Shown: piece by piece, positions 1 through 9,082 of the stretch | Position numbering within the stretch: position 1 is the stretch's first letter | Layout: each line of letters opens with the position of its first letter | Source of the DNA: Candidatus Kapaibacterium sp. | GTDB lineage: Bacteria; Bacteroidota; Ignavibacteria; Kapaibacteriales; UBA7675 | Direction of reading: 5' to 3' | NCBI GenBank assembly: GCA_028284775.1 | Contig: JANQRB010000115.1 | Span: 1-64,000, forward strand | DNA length: 64,000 nt | Notes under the pieces: model-generated | The model's database searches: none | What the model was told of the DNA's origin: nothing | The model's input: the letters and a program-made list of their open reading frames with translations, nothing else | Position numbers and translations under genes: made by a program

Positions 1-6
1 ATACGT

Positions 7-1836
7 ATGAACGACAATCTTATCAAAGCAAACAGCCTTGTTCTGTACAAATCGCGTCCGGCGCGGGTTGTTTCGGTCGGGGATAAAATCGAGCTGGCGC
101 TGGAGGGCGGCGGCGCGCAGCGGGTGCGTCCGAAGGATGTCATGCTCCTGCATCCCGGTCCTTTAACAAGCCTGGGCGAGCTCGTGCCGCAGGAGAGCGA
201 AGCCGCCCTGGCCTGGGAGCTGCTGGAAGACGGCAGCGTCACCTTGCAGGATTTGTCCGAGCTGCTCTTTGACGCTTATTCGCCGCTTACGGCCTGGGCG
301 GCCTGGCAGCTTGTCGATGAAGGACTGTATTTCCAGGGCAGCCCCGAAGCTATCCGGGCGCGCAGTGCCGAGGAATTGCGGCAGACACGTGAAGCGCGCG
401 AAGCCAAAGCGGCGCAGCGACAGGCCTGGGAAGCCTTTGTCGGGCGCGTGCAGGAGGCCCGGCTGCTGCCGGACGACAACGATAGGCTCGCTGATGTGGT
501 TGCGCTGGCGGAAGGGCGGGGCAGTCAAAGTCGCCTGCTGAAAACGCTGGCTATCCCGGCTACGCCCGAGAATGCGCATGCTTTGCTGCTCCGGACGGGC
601 TGGTGGGAAGAATCTGTGAATCCCTATCCCCGTCGCTGCGGTCAGACGATGGAGCGGACGCCGCTTGCGATTGGAGAGCTGCCGGAGGAGGAGCGCCTGG
701 ACCTGCGCCATCTGGACGCCTTTGCGATTGATGACGAGGGCAACCAGGATCCGGATGATGCCGTCAGCCTGGACGGCGATCGCATCTGGGTGCATGTGGC
801 GGATGTCGCGGCGCTCAGTCCGCCCGACAGTCCCCTTGATCTGGCGGCGCGCGACGCCGGCGCAACGCTCTATCTGCCTGAACGCACACTGACGATGCTG
901 CCCGTCCGCGCGACCGAATTGCTGGGTCTCGGCCTGCAGGAGCCGTCGCCGTCCCTGTCCTTCGGCTTCAGCCTCGATGCCGACGCCGCTGTCAGCGATG
1001 TCGTCGTGCGGCCCAGTCTGGTGCGGGTAACGCGCCTCAGCTATGCGCAGGCAGAGAAACGATTGCATGAAGAACCTTTCGCTCGCTTGCTGCGCCTGAC
1101 TGAAGAATTCCGCGCGCGCCGGCTGGCGCGCGGCGCGGCCGTCATCGAGTTGCCTGAAGTCAAAATCAGGCTGCGTGACGGCGAGGTGAGTATTCAGGAG
1201 CTGCCTCCGCTGCGTTCGCGCCGCCTTGTGACCGAAGCCATGTTGATGGCCGGCGCGGCCGCGGCGCAGTTCGCCATCACTCACAAGATTCCCTTTCCTT
1301 TTACCGCGCAGGCGCCGCCGGAAACACAGCAGCAGCCGACAGATCTGGCGTCGGCATTTGCCTACCGCAAGAGCTTTCAACGCAGCCAGAACCTGAGTTC
1401 GCCCGCGCCGCACGCCGGTCTGGGCCTGGCAATGTACGCCCGCGCAACGAGTCCCCTGCGCCGCTATCTCGACCTGGTCGTGCATCAGCAACTGCGCGCC
1501 TTTCTGCGCGGCGCAGCGCCCCTCGATGCCGAAGCTGTGCTGGCACGCGTCGGCGCGGCCGAAGCGGTTATCGACGGCATCCGGCGCGCCGAACGTTTGT
1601 CCAATCGCCATTGGACCTGTGTATACCTGCAGCGTAAGCCGGATTGGCAGGGCAGCGCAATCCTGGTAGAGCAACGGGGCCGTCGCGGTCTCTTCGTCAT
1701 CCCGGCGCTGGGCCTCGAAGCCTCGATCCTGCTGGAGCAGGAATTGCCGCTGAACAGCACCGTATCGCTGGCCCTGTCGTCGGTCAATCTGCCCGAACTA
1801 CAGGCGCATTTTGTAATTCGCCACCGGGAAGACTGA
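7..1836 (+). CDS. RNB-domain exoribonuclease (RNase II/R family)
   Basis: Predicted 3'-5' hydrolytic exoribonuclease, 609 aa, close to the length of E. coli RNase II and shorter than RNase R. The metal-binding motif IDDEGNQDPDDA has Asp at 242, 248, 250 and 251, the same spacing as the four catalytic aspartates of RNase II. A later motif, ATSPLRRYLDLVVHQQL, is the usual RNB C-terminal signature. The N-terminal part (KSRPARVV, VRPKDVMLLHPGP) looks like the small beta domain that opens many bacterial RNase II proteins, so the ATG at base 7 is probably genuine, although only six bases lie upstream. I see no clear extra S1 or helix-turn-helix region of the RNase R kind. Likely role: mRNA turnover in the cytoplasm. 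Confidence 0.88.
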   Translation: MNDNLIKANSLVLYKSRPARVVSVGDKIELALEGGGAQRVRPKDVMLLHPGPLTSLGELVPQESEAALAWELLEDGSVTLQDLSELLFDAYSPLTAWAAWQLVDEGLYFQGSPEAIRARSAEELRQTREAREAKAAQRQAWEAFVGRVQEARLLPDDNDRLADVVALAEGRGSQSRLLKTLAIPATPENAHALLLRTGWWEESVNPYPRRCGQTMERTPLAIGELPEEERLDLRHLDAFAIDDEGNQDPDDAVSLDGDRIWVHVADVAALSPPDSPLDLAARDAGATLYLPERTLTMLPVRATELLGLGLQEPSPSLSFGFSLDADAAVSDVVVRPSLVRVTRLSYAQAEKRLHEEPFARLLRLTEEFRARRLARGAAVIELPEVKIRLRDGEVSIQELPPLRSRRLVTEAMLMAGAAAAQFAITHKIPFPFTAQAPPETQQQPTDLASAFAYRKSFQRSQNLSSPAPHAGLGLAMYARATSPLRRYLDLVVHQQLRAFLRGAAPLDAEAVLARVGAAEAVIDGIRRAERLSNRHWTCVYLQRKPDWQGSAILVEQRGRRGLFVIPALGLEASILLEQELPLNSTVSLALSSVNLPELQAHFVIRHRED

Positions 1837-1969
1837 GCCCTGGAGTACATTGCGGGTAACCGCAGCGGCGTTGAAGGGTTTGGGACAGCTTCAAAACATT
1901 TCGCAACGCTTTTCGTGTGTCTGGCGGATTCTCCGGCGATACCGATAGCAAATTCAGACAGGAATCCGA

Positions 1970-3109
1970 ATGAGCAGAGATAACTATTTCCCCGGCACCG
2001 GATTGCGTTTCTTCACCCGCTGTCCGCTGCTGTTAGCCGCAGCCATAGTACTTTTGCCGCTGCCCCTCGACGCCTTTGATTTTCAACGTGAAACACCGGT
2101 TGTCGCCGATCAGAATCCCCGCGCCATCTCTCTCGCGGACTTCGACGGCGACGGCGATGTCGATATGGCGATTGTCAACCAGAGATCAAACACCGTCTCC
2201 ATTCGCAGCAATGACGGCAAGGGTCGATTCAGCGGAGCGGAAAATATCCAGGTGCAGGTTAAACCCTATGGCAGCGCGGCGGCCGACCTCGACGGCGATG
2301 GGGCCGCCGACCTGGCGGTTGTCAATTCGCGATCGCATACCGTTTCCCTGCTCAACAACCGGGGCGGCCGTTTTGTGAGCGGCGAATCTTATACGATCGA
2401 TGCTTCGCCGGTGAGCGTCATTTGCAGCGATTTCGATGCCGATGGCGATCAGGATATCGCCACATGCAATAATGGCGGACGCTCTATCAGCCTCCTGCTC
2501 AACGATGGCCGCGGGAATTTTCACGAAGCCCAGGTTCTGTCGGTCGGCCTGACGCCGATTGCACTCGTGCCGGGCGACTTCGATGGTGACGGCGACACAG
2601 ACATCGCTGTCGCCAACAATGGCTCGGATCGCGTCTGGGTATGGAACAACAACGGCAAAGCCTATTTCACTATTCACGTCAAATTCAAAGTCGGCGAAGG
2701 GCCGGCGCAAATGGTTGGCGGCGACTTCGACGGCGACGGCGATCTGGATCTGGCGACGGTGAATATCGGCAGCGACGATGTTTCGATCCTCAGCAACGGC
2801 GGCACCGGTGGATTCACGATCAGCCAGAGCCTGTCCGTCGGCAAAAACCCGAATTCACTGGCCATCGGTGATTTCGATGGCGACGGTCGCGAGGATCTGG
2901 TGGCGCTTAACTATTCCGATCAGTCGCTCAGCATCCTGCAGAATACCGCTGATAAGGGCTTTCGCAAAGTGAAAGACCTGCCTATCGCCACAACTCCGAC
3001 CGACATCGCCGTTTCGGACTTAAACGGCGACGGCTTGCTGGACCTGGCAATTGCGCATAGCTCCAACCATAATGTTGAAATCTGGCTGAATGTCACTTCG
3101 CGACCCTGA
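1970..3109 (+). CDS. exported FG-GAP/VCBS seven-repeat beta-propeller protein
   Basis: 379 aa with an N-terminal hydrophobic export signal (about residues 18-35). The rest is built of seven repeats of about 49 aa, each centred on a calcium-loop motif of the DFDGDGDxD type, with first Asp at residues 57, 106, 154, 203, 252, 301 and 350. Seven such units fit one closed integrin-alpha-like propeller. The protein ends at the last repeat and has no T9SS sorting domain, unlike the longer FG-GAP protein at 43612-45777. Substrate or partner unknown; such propellers usually bind ligands at the cell surface or in the periplasm. Nothing in its neighbours suggests a specific pathway. Confidence 0.8.
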   Translation: MSRDNYFPGTGLRFFTRCPLLLAAAIVLLPLPLDAFDFQRETPVVADQNPRAISLADFDGDGDVDMAIVNQRSNTVSIRSNDGKGRFSGAENIQVQVKPYGSAAADLDGDGAADLAVVNSRSHTVSLLNNRGGRFVSGESYTIDASPVSVICSDFDADGDQDIATCNNGGRSISLLLNDGRGNFHEAQVLSVGLTPIALVPGDFDGDGDTDIAVANNGSDRVWVWNNNGKAYFTIHVKFKVGEGPAQMVGGDFDGDGDLDLATVNIGSDDVSILSNGGTGGFTISQSLSVGKNPNSLAIGDFDGDGREDLVALNYSDQSLSILQNTADKGFRKVKDLPIATTPTDIAVSDLNGDGLLDLAIAHSSNHNVEIWLNVTSRP

Positions 3110-3742
3110 GCCCGAGTGAGTTAGCATTTCCAGTTGAAAGGGCAGGATTGACGATATCGAGACGGCGGATGAATCCGTCCGAATTGATGCAGCATTCGAT
3201 TTTTTTCGCTACTGCTGTTTCAAATAAGTTATTTGTAGTCCCCCTCTTTGCGAAAGAGGGGCCAGGGGAGTTCGAAAGGCCTAAAGTTCATAACACCTCA
3301 TCGTTTGGCGTTTAGTCCGCTCCTCATCCCCTTGCCTTAAGCGGAAGAAAGTATACAAACAACATATTTGAAAGAGCACTGATACGGTATTAATGCCTTT
3401 GACGAAAGTTTTTACTTCGGCGGCAGGGATGCAATACTGGTATCAAGGCAGGGATCTATGTTCTCAAGTACGAGAGAGCTCAGCCTGGAGGAAGCGCGCA
3501 ACTGGTTTTCACGACGTTGTTTATTATTCTTGCAAGTTTTTTTGATGAAACTTTCGCCGCCAATTGAAAAAGATCGAATCCAGCCAGAAAAAACAGCTGG
3601 CCAAATGACCGCATTTGTTAACTCGCTGAAGAATTGTTAGACTGAACCGGCTCCCGGTCGTATATGCCCAACAAACTTATCGTCGCGCTTACAGTTAGAC
3701 TCTGGCCTTTGACCTGATTTTTGCCGGACCGGAATGCATCGT
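3110..3742. other. intergenic region without a convincing gene
   Basis: Holds a perfect hairpin at 3241-3261 (separate entry) and a 60-codon open frame at 3458-3640. I do not call that frame, because it has no homology I recognise, no strong Shine-Dalgarno and no signal peptide. Confidence 0.5.
3241..3261. repeat. perfect 9-bp inverted repeat with GCG loop
   Basis: CCCCTCTTT at 3241-3249 and AAAGAGGGG at 3253-3261 are exact complements around GCG. It is followed by a G-rich stretch (GCCAGGGGAG) rather than a T-tract, so it is not a standard terminator. It may be one copy of a short dispersed intergenic palindrome; no second copy was noticed in the window. Confidence 0.5.
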
Positions 3743-4126
3743 TCAGTACATTGGATTACCGTTCTTAGTTTCTTTCGGCACACTTTGTATCGAATCCCAG
3801 TGTTCAACAATTTTGCCGGAATCGTCGAATCGAAAGAAGTCCATTGTAACGTATTCCTCGTTCCGGGGCCAGATCTGGTGAGTATGGAGCGCCACCAGGT
3901 CACCTTCCGCTACCACTCGAACAAACTCGATTTCTTTCTCGGGATATCTTTCCGCCATTTCACTGAAGTAGGCAATGAATGCCTCTTTTCCATTAGCGAC
4001 CAGCGGATTGTGTTGGATATATTCCGCCCCAACATATAACTCAACCGCTTTGGCCGGTTCTCCCAGGTAGGCTGTACGGTAAAATTCAATGGCGTTCCGT
4101 TTGTTCGCTTCGAGATCGTTTTTCAT
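3743..4126 (-). CDS. SnoaL-like / NTF2-fold protein
   Basis: 127 aa, counted from the ATG at 4126, which has GAGGAG six bases upstream (4133-4138 on the complementary strand); the open frame extends 16 codons further without support. The sequence has the SnoaL-like polyketide cyclase pattern: an N-terminal helix with NAIEFYRTAY, then YIQHNP, then GDLVALHTHQIWP, and a C-terminal strand with EHWDSIQSVP. The His and Asp of these segments line the pocket in this family. Substrate cannot be inferred. Members occur as stand-alone small-molecule-binding or isomerase-like proteins. It is convergent with nothing and appears monocistronic. Confidence 0.75.
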   Translation of the reverse strand: MKNDLEANKRNAIEFYRTAYLGEPAKAVELYVGAEYIQHNPLVANGKEAFIAYFSEMAERYPEKEIEFVRVVAEGDLVALHTHQIWPRNEEYVTMDFFRFDDSGKIVEHWDSIQSVPKETKNGNPMY

Positions 4127-4755
4127 GTTCAACTCCTCGGAATGGTAATGATCGGATTGCCGCGCCGCATTCATATTGTTACGAATTTCATAATGTTTCC
4201 TTTCTGCGCCCGGTCACGATTACTGTATGCGACACTTTCTCTACGCATGACAAATTAGCATCTCTTAGCAAACATAGAAATTATCGCAGATTTTAAGGAT
4301 CCTGGAAATTTAATTCCCTGGGGCTATTGTATGCAACCTTCGTCGACGACAGCTTTCCGGCCGCCATTTGAAAGCGGGCGAGACCTGCCCTCTCTATAAT
4401 CTTTGCCGGGCATCACTACTCTCTGAATCGCAGAGCAGAGGATTCACCGTGTCGCCATTCTGTCATTCGTGCTCAACGTAATGTTAATGACCATGAGCCT
4501 GCAAGTATGGCAATCTGTACCGGCTCACGCTTGCGGCTTCTTGCCGGATTGCAGGAATGAGCCTTTGAATTTTCACCATCGGGCGAATAATCGCTGACCT
4601 CGCATAACCCTAATTCGGGCCTAGTAAAAACCGGTGGCACCGTAATTCAGTGATGGCCGTCAAACTACAAGACTTAACGTTTTAAGACAATTGCCAGATA
4701 CCAAGATTATTGCAGATAAAGATACCGTAACCTTGAAACAGCTGCACAATTGAAC
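4127..4755. other. intergenic region, no gene recognised
   Basis: About 630 bases between the SnoaL-like gene and the terminator of the acidic repeat gene. A short frame starting at 4482 (MLMTMSLQVWQSVPAHAC) faintly resembles a signal peptide, but it stops after about 40 codons. I treat it as non-coding or decayed. Confidence 0.4.
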
Positions 4756-4789
4756 AAAAAAGGGAGGAAGCTCCTAAGAACTTCCTCCC
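4756..4789 (-). terminator. Rho-independent terminator of the acidic repeat gene
   Basis: Read on the minus strand, GGGAGGAAG and CTTCCTCCC form a perfect 9-bp stem with a 10-base loop, followed by six T (4761-4756). It lies 43 bases after the stop codon at 4832. Confidence 0.85.
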
Positions 4790-4831
4790 ACAGAGAACCG
4801 GAATAGATTTGCTATTCTGGCGATTGACGGT

Positions 4832-6583
4832 TTAGCGCGTAATGATAACCGGCGCGGTTTGGCTAAGCTGACCCGCCACCGCGATGTTAAGGAAATAAGT
4901 GCCGCTGGGCAGGCTGCGAACGTCGATCGTCAGGATGTTGCCGCCGCTTTGGGTCTGGACGGACTGGACGAATACCTGCTCGCCGGCGCTGTTGGAAAGC
5001 ACAAGGCTGGCAGATCCCGGGACCGCGTCGAATTCGACGCGCAGACTGTTAACAGCCGGATTCGGATAGGCGGCGATCGCCACAGCCGCCGAGCCTTCGC
5101 CGACGCCCGAGATGACGCGATCCGCTGCGCCTTCAGGATCGTGAACCAGCGCTTCGGCCTCTTCATCCCAGTAGCAGTCATCTTCATCGAAGAGGTCGGG
5201 GAATTCCTCACGGAGACGACGGAAGATTTCTTCGAGCTGTTCCTGCGTCGGCTCACCTTCAAAATCTTCACCGAGAACTTCGATCGCGATTTCGTTAATG
5301 CGCTTCTGCAGTTGTTCGAGCTCTTCTCTGCTCGGACCGTCTTCGGGCCATTCTTCTTCTTCTTCCCAGCCTGGACCTTCGTCGCAGTAGAGGAGGAAAG
5401 GCAGCTCGACGCCGAACTCTTCCAGCATCGTGTTATAGATCGACTCGCGGTCTTCCTGGCTGAGCGCACAGATATCGCCGTCCCAGTCATCGCCGCCCGC
5501 TTCGCGCAGCAGCTCTTCCAGGCGCATCGTCAGTTCGTCTTCCTCATACTCAGGCTCTTCGAAAGGATCGAAGGGCAGCTCGTCGCCGAACTCTTCTTTC
5601 AGTTTGTTGAGGATTTCTTCTTTTTGCTCGTCGCTCAACTCACCGTTTTCATTGCCGTCCAGCGCTTCTTCGATCAGTTCCTGCAGGCGCGTGATAAAGC
5701 GGACAATTTCATCGTCCTCGCCGCCGGGGAAATCGATTTCGTCGTCCGGGCAAATGATCATCGGCGGGCATTCATCGCCGAACTCTTCGCGTAAGCGCTC
5801 GTTAATTTCTTCGCGCTGTTCTTTGCTCAGGCTGCAGAGATCTTCGCAGGGCACTTCTTCGCCGACCACTTCCGTGATGATTTCGTGGATACGCTGTGCG
5901 ATATCTTCGCCGTCGTGACCCGGGAACTCACCGCCGGGGAACTCGCCGAAAGGATCGAAGGGCACATCGCCGAACTCTTCGCGCAGCTGTTCCATGATGG
6001 CTTCCTGCTCTTCTTCCGTCAATTGCCGGCGTTCGCCGTTCAGGGTCTCTTCGATCAGCTCGTTGAGACGCTCGAAGAAGGCTCTGAATTCGTCATCGGG
6101 GAAGTCGGGCATATCATTCTCGTCGCCCGGGAAGTCCGGGAAACCGTGGCCGTCGCCGCCGTCGTATCCGGGACGGCCCGCTTCACTTTCGCCGGCGTCA
6201 TTATAAGCTCTGACAAGGAAGTCGATCGGACGCGCGTCGCCGATATCCAGCGTACTGGCGATTTGCTCCAGACTAAGCGCTACTTCTGTTTCCACAACAT
6301 CAGCCAGCACGGCATAGTCGCCCATCTGACCGGTATAGACGTCGATGGCGGAGCCATAGAGTCTGTATCCATCCGCCACACCGCCATCGGGGTTGGCTTC
6401 CCATGAAAAGTTAAAATTGATTCCTTCGCCGGGATCGGCTTCGTTAACGAGCGTAACGGCTACTTGAAAATTGAGTGGTGCGCCCGGGACTGCTCCCTGG
6501 GCCCACGCTTCGCTGAGCCCGCATAGGCTAAAGGCCGCTACCAGGAGCCACAGGTTTCGCGTCAGTGTGTTTAATCGTTTCAT
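4832..6583 (-). CDS. acidic tandem-repeat secreted protein with T9SS sorting domain
   Basis: 583 aa. Signal peptide at residues 1-29 (cleavage after SEAWA/Q). Residues 32-130 look like one fibronectin type III domain (PGAPLNFQV, NFSWEANP, FLVRAYNDAGES). Residues about 165-465 contain five imperfect helical repeats, each ending in REEFG or a variant at residues 201, 265, 329, 387 and 458, and each with a motif like RLxELIEExL followed by QxEEIxxxLREEFG. Linkers are rich in Asp, Glu, Pro and Gly. The last 80 residues (YPNPAVNSLRV, VRSLPSGTYFLNI) are a type-A T9SS C-terminal sorting domain. Likely exported through T9SS and anchored at the surface. The repeats match no family I know. The strong acidity could mean calcium or mineral binding, which is inference. 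Confidence 0.8.
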   Translation of the reverse strand: MKRLNTLTRNLWLLVAAFSLCGLSEAWAQGAVPGAPLNFQVAVTLVNEADPGEGINFNFSWEANPDGGVADGYRLYGSAIDVYTGQMGDYAVLADVVETEVALSLEQIASTLDIGDARPIDFLVRAYNDAGESEAGRPGYDGGDGHGFPDFPGDENDMPDFPDDEFRAFFERLNELIEETLNGERRQLTEEEQEAIMEQLREEFGDVPFDPFGEFPGGEFPGHDGEDIAQRIHEIITEVVGEEVPCEDLCSLSKEQREEINERLREEFGDECPPMIICPDDEIDFPGGEDDEIVRFITRLQELIEEALDGNENGELSDEQKEEILNKLKEEFGDELPFDPFEEPEYEEDELTMRLEELLREAGGDDWDGDICALSQEDRESIYNTMLEEFGVELPFLLYCDEGPGWEEEEEWPEDGPSREELEQLQKRINEIAIEVLGEDFEGEPTQEQLEEIFRRLREEFPDLFDEDDCYWDEEAEALVHDPEGAADRVISGVGEGSAAVAIAAYPNPAVNSLRVEFDAVPGSASLVLSNSAGEQVFVQSVQTQSGGNILTIDVRSLPSGTYFLNIAVAGQLSQTAPVIITR

Positions 6584-7113
6584 TCAAACAGTTCCAGTAA
6601 GACGTTGTACATATTGCTTTCAACTACCGGTATCATATTTCGGTCATGCCTGTCAACCACAAAAAGATGATGTTTAAGTTTTCCATCTGTCGATCGCGCC
6701 GCGTGGTTGTCTGGTCGTCTTTGTCGGGAGGCGCGTTCCATTGTTCCGTTTACATACTTGCGAATAACCTCCATTGCCTTGTTCACGAATGCCTGGATTC
6801 GATTCCGGAACCGGTACTCTGTGTTGCTGCCTTGCTCTGCTGCATTACTTTGAGCTAATGACAAGGGCGAAGGCAAGCGGCAAAAGAACTGTGACGTTGG
6901 ATGTTGTCGGCCCCATTGTCAGATTCAGCACGGACTAACAACGCCTCGGCGGAATGGATACATCAGGGACGCAATTTTTTTGCGAGCGATAATTGTTGTA
7001 CCGTTTTGGCCGCTCCTTTGTTATTCAGCCTTAGTGCGGCGTCCGTCGGGGCTGAGGCGCGCACAGGCACAGAGATATCTGCTTGGCTATCCATAGATGC
7101 AAGGTGAAGAGCG
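6584..7113. other. divergent intergenic region
   Basis: 530 bases between the minus-strand acidic repeat gene and the plus-strand sigma factor gene, so it should hold both promoters. No box could be assigned with confidence. Open frames here (for example 6580-6876 minus) show low-complexity or random composition and are not called. Confidence 0.4.
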
Positions 7114-7701
7114 TTGCTGAGTTTCAGGGCCCATAAACGTCTCGATGACTGCACTGACCAGGGATTGTGCGAATTGATCCGCGGTCCGAAGCGTGATGCC
7201 GAGGCGGCATTTACGGAGCTGTTCAACCGCTATTCGTCGCGCATCCACGCCTATATCTATCGGATTCTCAATCAGCCCGAACTTGCCGAGGATGTCTTCC
7301 AGGAGACCTTTCTGCGTTTTCACGAGGCTGTCAAAGCGGGACGCCCGATGACAAATGTGTCCGGCTTTCTCTTTACGGTGGCCAAGAATCAGTGTCTCAA
7401 TCACAAAAAAACGCAGAGTCGGCGGCAGATGCTGCCGATCCAGGATTTTGACTTCCCGGTGGGAGCGTCCAATCATGAGTCGGAAGAGCTGTTGCAGCTC
7501 GTAGCAACGGCACTCGACCTGCTGGATTTCGACTATCGCGAAGCCTTTGTGCTCAGAGAGTATGACGGTCTTTCCTTTGCCGAGGTGGCGGAAGTGACCG
7601 GCGCGTCCCTGGCCACGGCGAAGATTCGGGTGCATCGCGCAAAAAATAAAATCAAGCAAATTCTTAAGCCATATCTTAAAGATTTACTGGCAAATCAGTA
7701 G
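7114..7701 (+). CDS. ECF-type RNA polymerase sigma factor
   Basis: 195 aa, starting at a TTG preceded by AAGGTGA at 7101-7107. Region 2 (about residues 28-65) shows FTELFNRYSSRIHAYIYRI and LAEDVFQETFLRFHEA, the usual core-binding and -10 recognition segment. Region 4 (about 137-187) shows FDYREAFVLREYDGLSFAEV and the helix-turn-helix GASLATAKIRVHRAKNKI. It lacks regions 1 and 3, as expected of the extracytoplasmic-function class. The next gene begins 12 bases downstream and has the layout of an anti-sigma factor, so activity is probably controlled by release from that partner. Confidence 0.93.
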   Translation: MLSFRAHKRLDDCTDQGLCELIRGPKRDAEAAFTELFNRYSSRIHAYIYRILNQPELAEDVFQETFLRFHEAVKAGRPMTNVSGFLFTVAKNQCLNHKKTQSRRQMLPIQDFDFPVGASNHESEELLQLVATALDLLDFDYREAFVLREYDGLSFAEVAEVTGASLATAKIRVHRAKNKIKQILKPYLKDLLANQ

Positions 7702-7713
7702 CAGGGTACAACC

Positions 7714-9072
7714 ATGCAGTACTCCGAATTAATTAATGACTACCTGGACAATGTCCAGCTTTCAAGCGTCAAGGAAGACATGCTGTTTCAGGCGCTGGCT
7801 CACGACCAGGATTTGCGGCTGGAGTTTCGCTCGCTCTTGCTTGTGCGTCAGGCGGTGCGCAAGGATCATCGCGCCTATGTGCCACCCATGGCTTCGGTCA
7901 ACACGGTGTTCGCCAAGCTGGGCTATACGGCGCCCGCGTCGGCCGGCGCACTGGGCGGGATGGCAAGCGTGAAGAGCGCTTTACTGAGCAAACTCAGCCT
8001 GTCGACGGCTAATATCGTGTCGGCGCTTGTCGGAGCGATTCTGGCGTCGAGTCTGCTTCTGACATTCGGCGGCGGCGGCAGTGGATTTGCCGATGTCGGC
8101 GGCGGGCCGGACAGCAATACCGGCCCAGGCAGCACCGAGGCTCTGCCGCCACTCGCCGCAGTGCAGTTTCAGGAGCAGGACGAACATTCCGCTTCTGCCA
8201 GCGCTGCGACGCCCCCTGCTGTACAAAGCGTGCCGGAGCCGGTTCATAGTGCCGCGAACAGGGCCGCCGCGCCGCCGCCTGCTCGCAGGGCTCAGCACGA
8301 ATCGTCCGATGCCCGTTCAATTGACAATTTTGCGTATGCCCAACCGACAGTGCAGCACGAAAACAATGCGGTTGATTCACCGACGGCGGCGGATGCGACT
8401 GCATCTTCCTCCACGGCTGTAGCACACACTGAACCGAAGGATCCGAGTCTCGCGCTTGTTCCGGCCTCCCCTTTGGCGGAGTCGATGAATGCACTGTCGG
8501 TTCGGCCTTCGCAGTCAAGTTCGTCCAGCTATGGCAGACGCATTGCGCTGCCTGACGGTCTTATGGGCGCGGACTATTTCGGGGCTGTTTCCTCGCTGCA
8601 AACAACGTTTGAAGTTCGCAACCTCCAGATGTTCCATGTTCCCGGCGGTACGGTGCCGGTTAACGGCAATCAAGGGCCGGTTGACTTTGCCCTGCACTTT
8701 CGCTACGATCTCACGCCAAACAGCGCCATTGTTTTCGAAGCCGGCCGCGAGGCCTTTTTTCAGGAATTCGATGAAGTGTCCAACGACTGGCGCTACGAGT
8801 ATCGTCAGCAGCCGCAGATGTGGTGGTTCAGCGCGGGCTACCGTCACAGTTTTTTCAACAATGCCGTTGTTCAACCATTTCTGCAAGGCAGCCTGGGTAT
8901 CGCACAGGGCGGCGCTATGGGTCGTTTGCTGGCCGGAGGCCGTTATGATTTAAGCGAAAGCGCCTACGTGAATCTGGCAGTCGAGAGCAGTATGCTTCTG
9001 TATACGCATGGCGGCTCGATGTTCAGGTCGCATAACCTGGGTTTGAGCTATGGACTCGGATTTACCTTTTGA
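7714..9072 (+). CDS. putative dual-membrane-spanning anti-sigma factor with outer-membrane barrel
   Basis: 452 aa with three visible parts. Residues 1-55 (INDYLDNV, LFQALAHDQDLRLEFRSLL) resemble the small helical cytoplasmic domain of anti-sigma factors, but without the zinc-binding His/Cys motif. Residues about 99-118 form one hydrophobic membrane helix. A Pro/Ala/Ser-rich, low-complexity stretch of about 160 residues follows. Residues about 285-452 have alternating polar and aromatic strands and end in a terminal Phe (GLGFTF), as in outer-membrane beta-barrels. One chain could thus contact sigma in the cytoplasm, cross the periplasm and sit in the outer membrane, the plan of the Dma anti-sigma factors described in Bacteroides. 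The ECF sigma gene lies immediately upstream and two lipoprotein genes downstream. The anti-sigma role is inference from architecture and position. Confidence 0.68.
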   Translation: MQYSELINDYLDNVQLSSVKEDMLFQALAHDQDLRLEFRSLLLVRQAVRKDHRAYVPPMASVNTVFAKLGYTAPASAGALGGMASVKSALLSKLSLSTANIVSALVGAILASSLLLTFGGGGSGFADVGGGPDSNTGPGSTEALPPLAAVQFQEQDEHSASASAATPPAVQSVPEPVHSAANRAAAPPPARRAQHESSDARSIDNFAYAQPTVQHENNAVDSPTAADATASSSTAVAHTEPKDPSLALVPASPLAESMNALSVRPSQSSSSSYGRRIALPDGLMGADYFGAVSSLQTTFEVRNLQMFHVPGGTVPVNGNQGPVDFALHFRYDLTPNSAIVFEAGREAFFQEFDEVSNDWRYEYRQQPQMWWFSAGYRHSFFNNAVVQPFLQGSLGIAQGGAMGRLLAGGRYDLSESAYVNLAVESSMLLYTHGGSMFRSHNLGLSYGLGFTF

Positions 9073-9082
9073 TGCCGGCTTA

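Noticed and set aside
163-1674. 503-codon minus-strand open frame opposite the RNB nuclease
   Set aside because: Composition is Arg/Gln/His-rich as expected of an antisense frame in GC-rich DNA, and the plus strand encodes intact catalytic motifs.
3458-3640. 60-codon frame in the gap before the SnoaL-like gene
   Set aside because: Weak start context and no motif; may be chance.
4859-5794. 311-codon plus-strand frame opposite the acidic repeat gene
   Set aside because: Phe-rich runs are the reverse of GAA/GAG codons; no start signals.
6580-6876. 98-codon minus-strand frame upstream of the acidic repeat gene
   Set aside because: Overlaps that gene's start and occupies its expected promoter region; no protein-like features.
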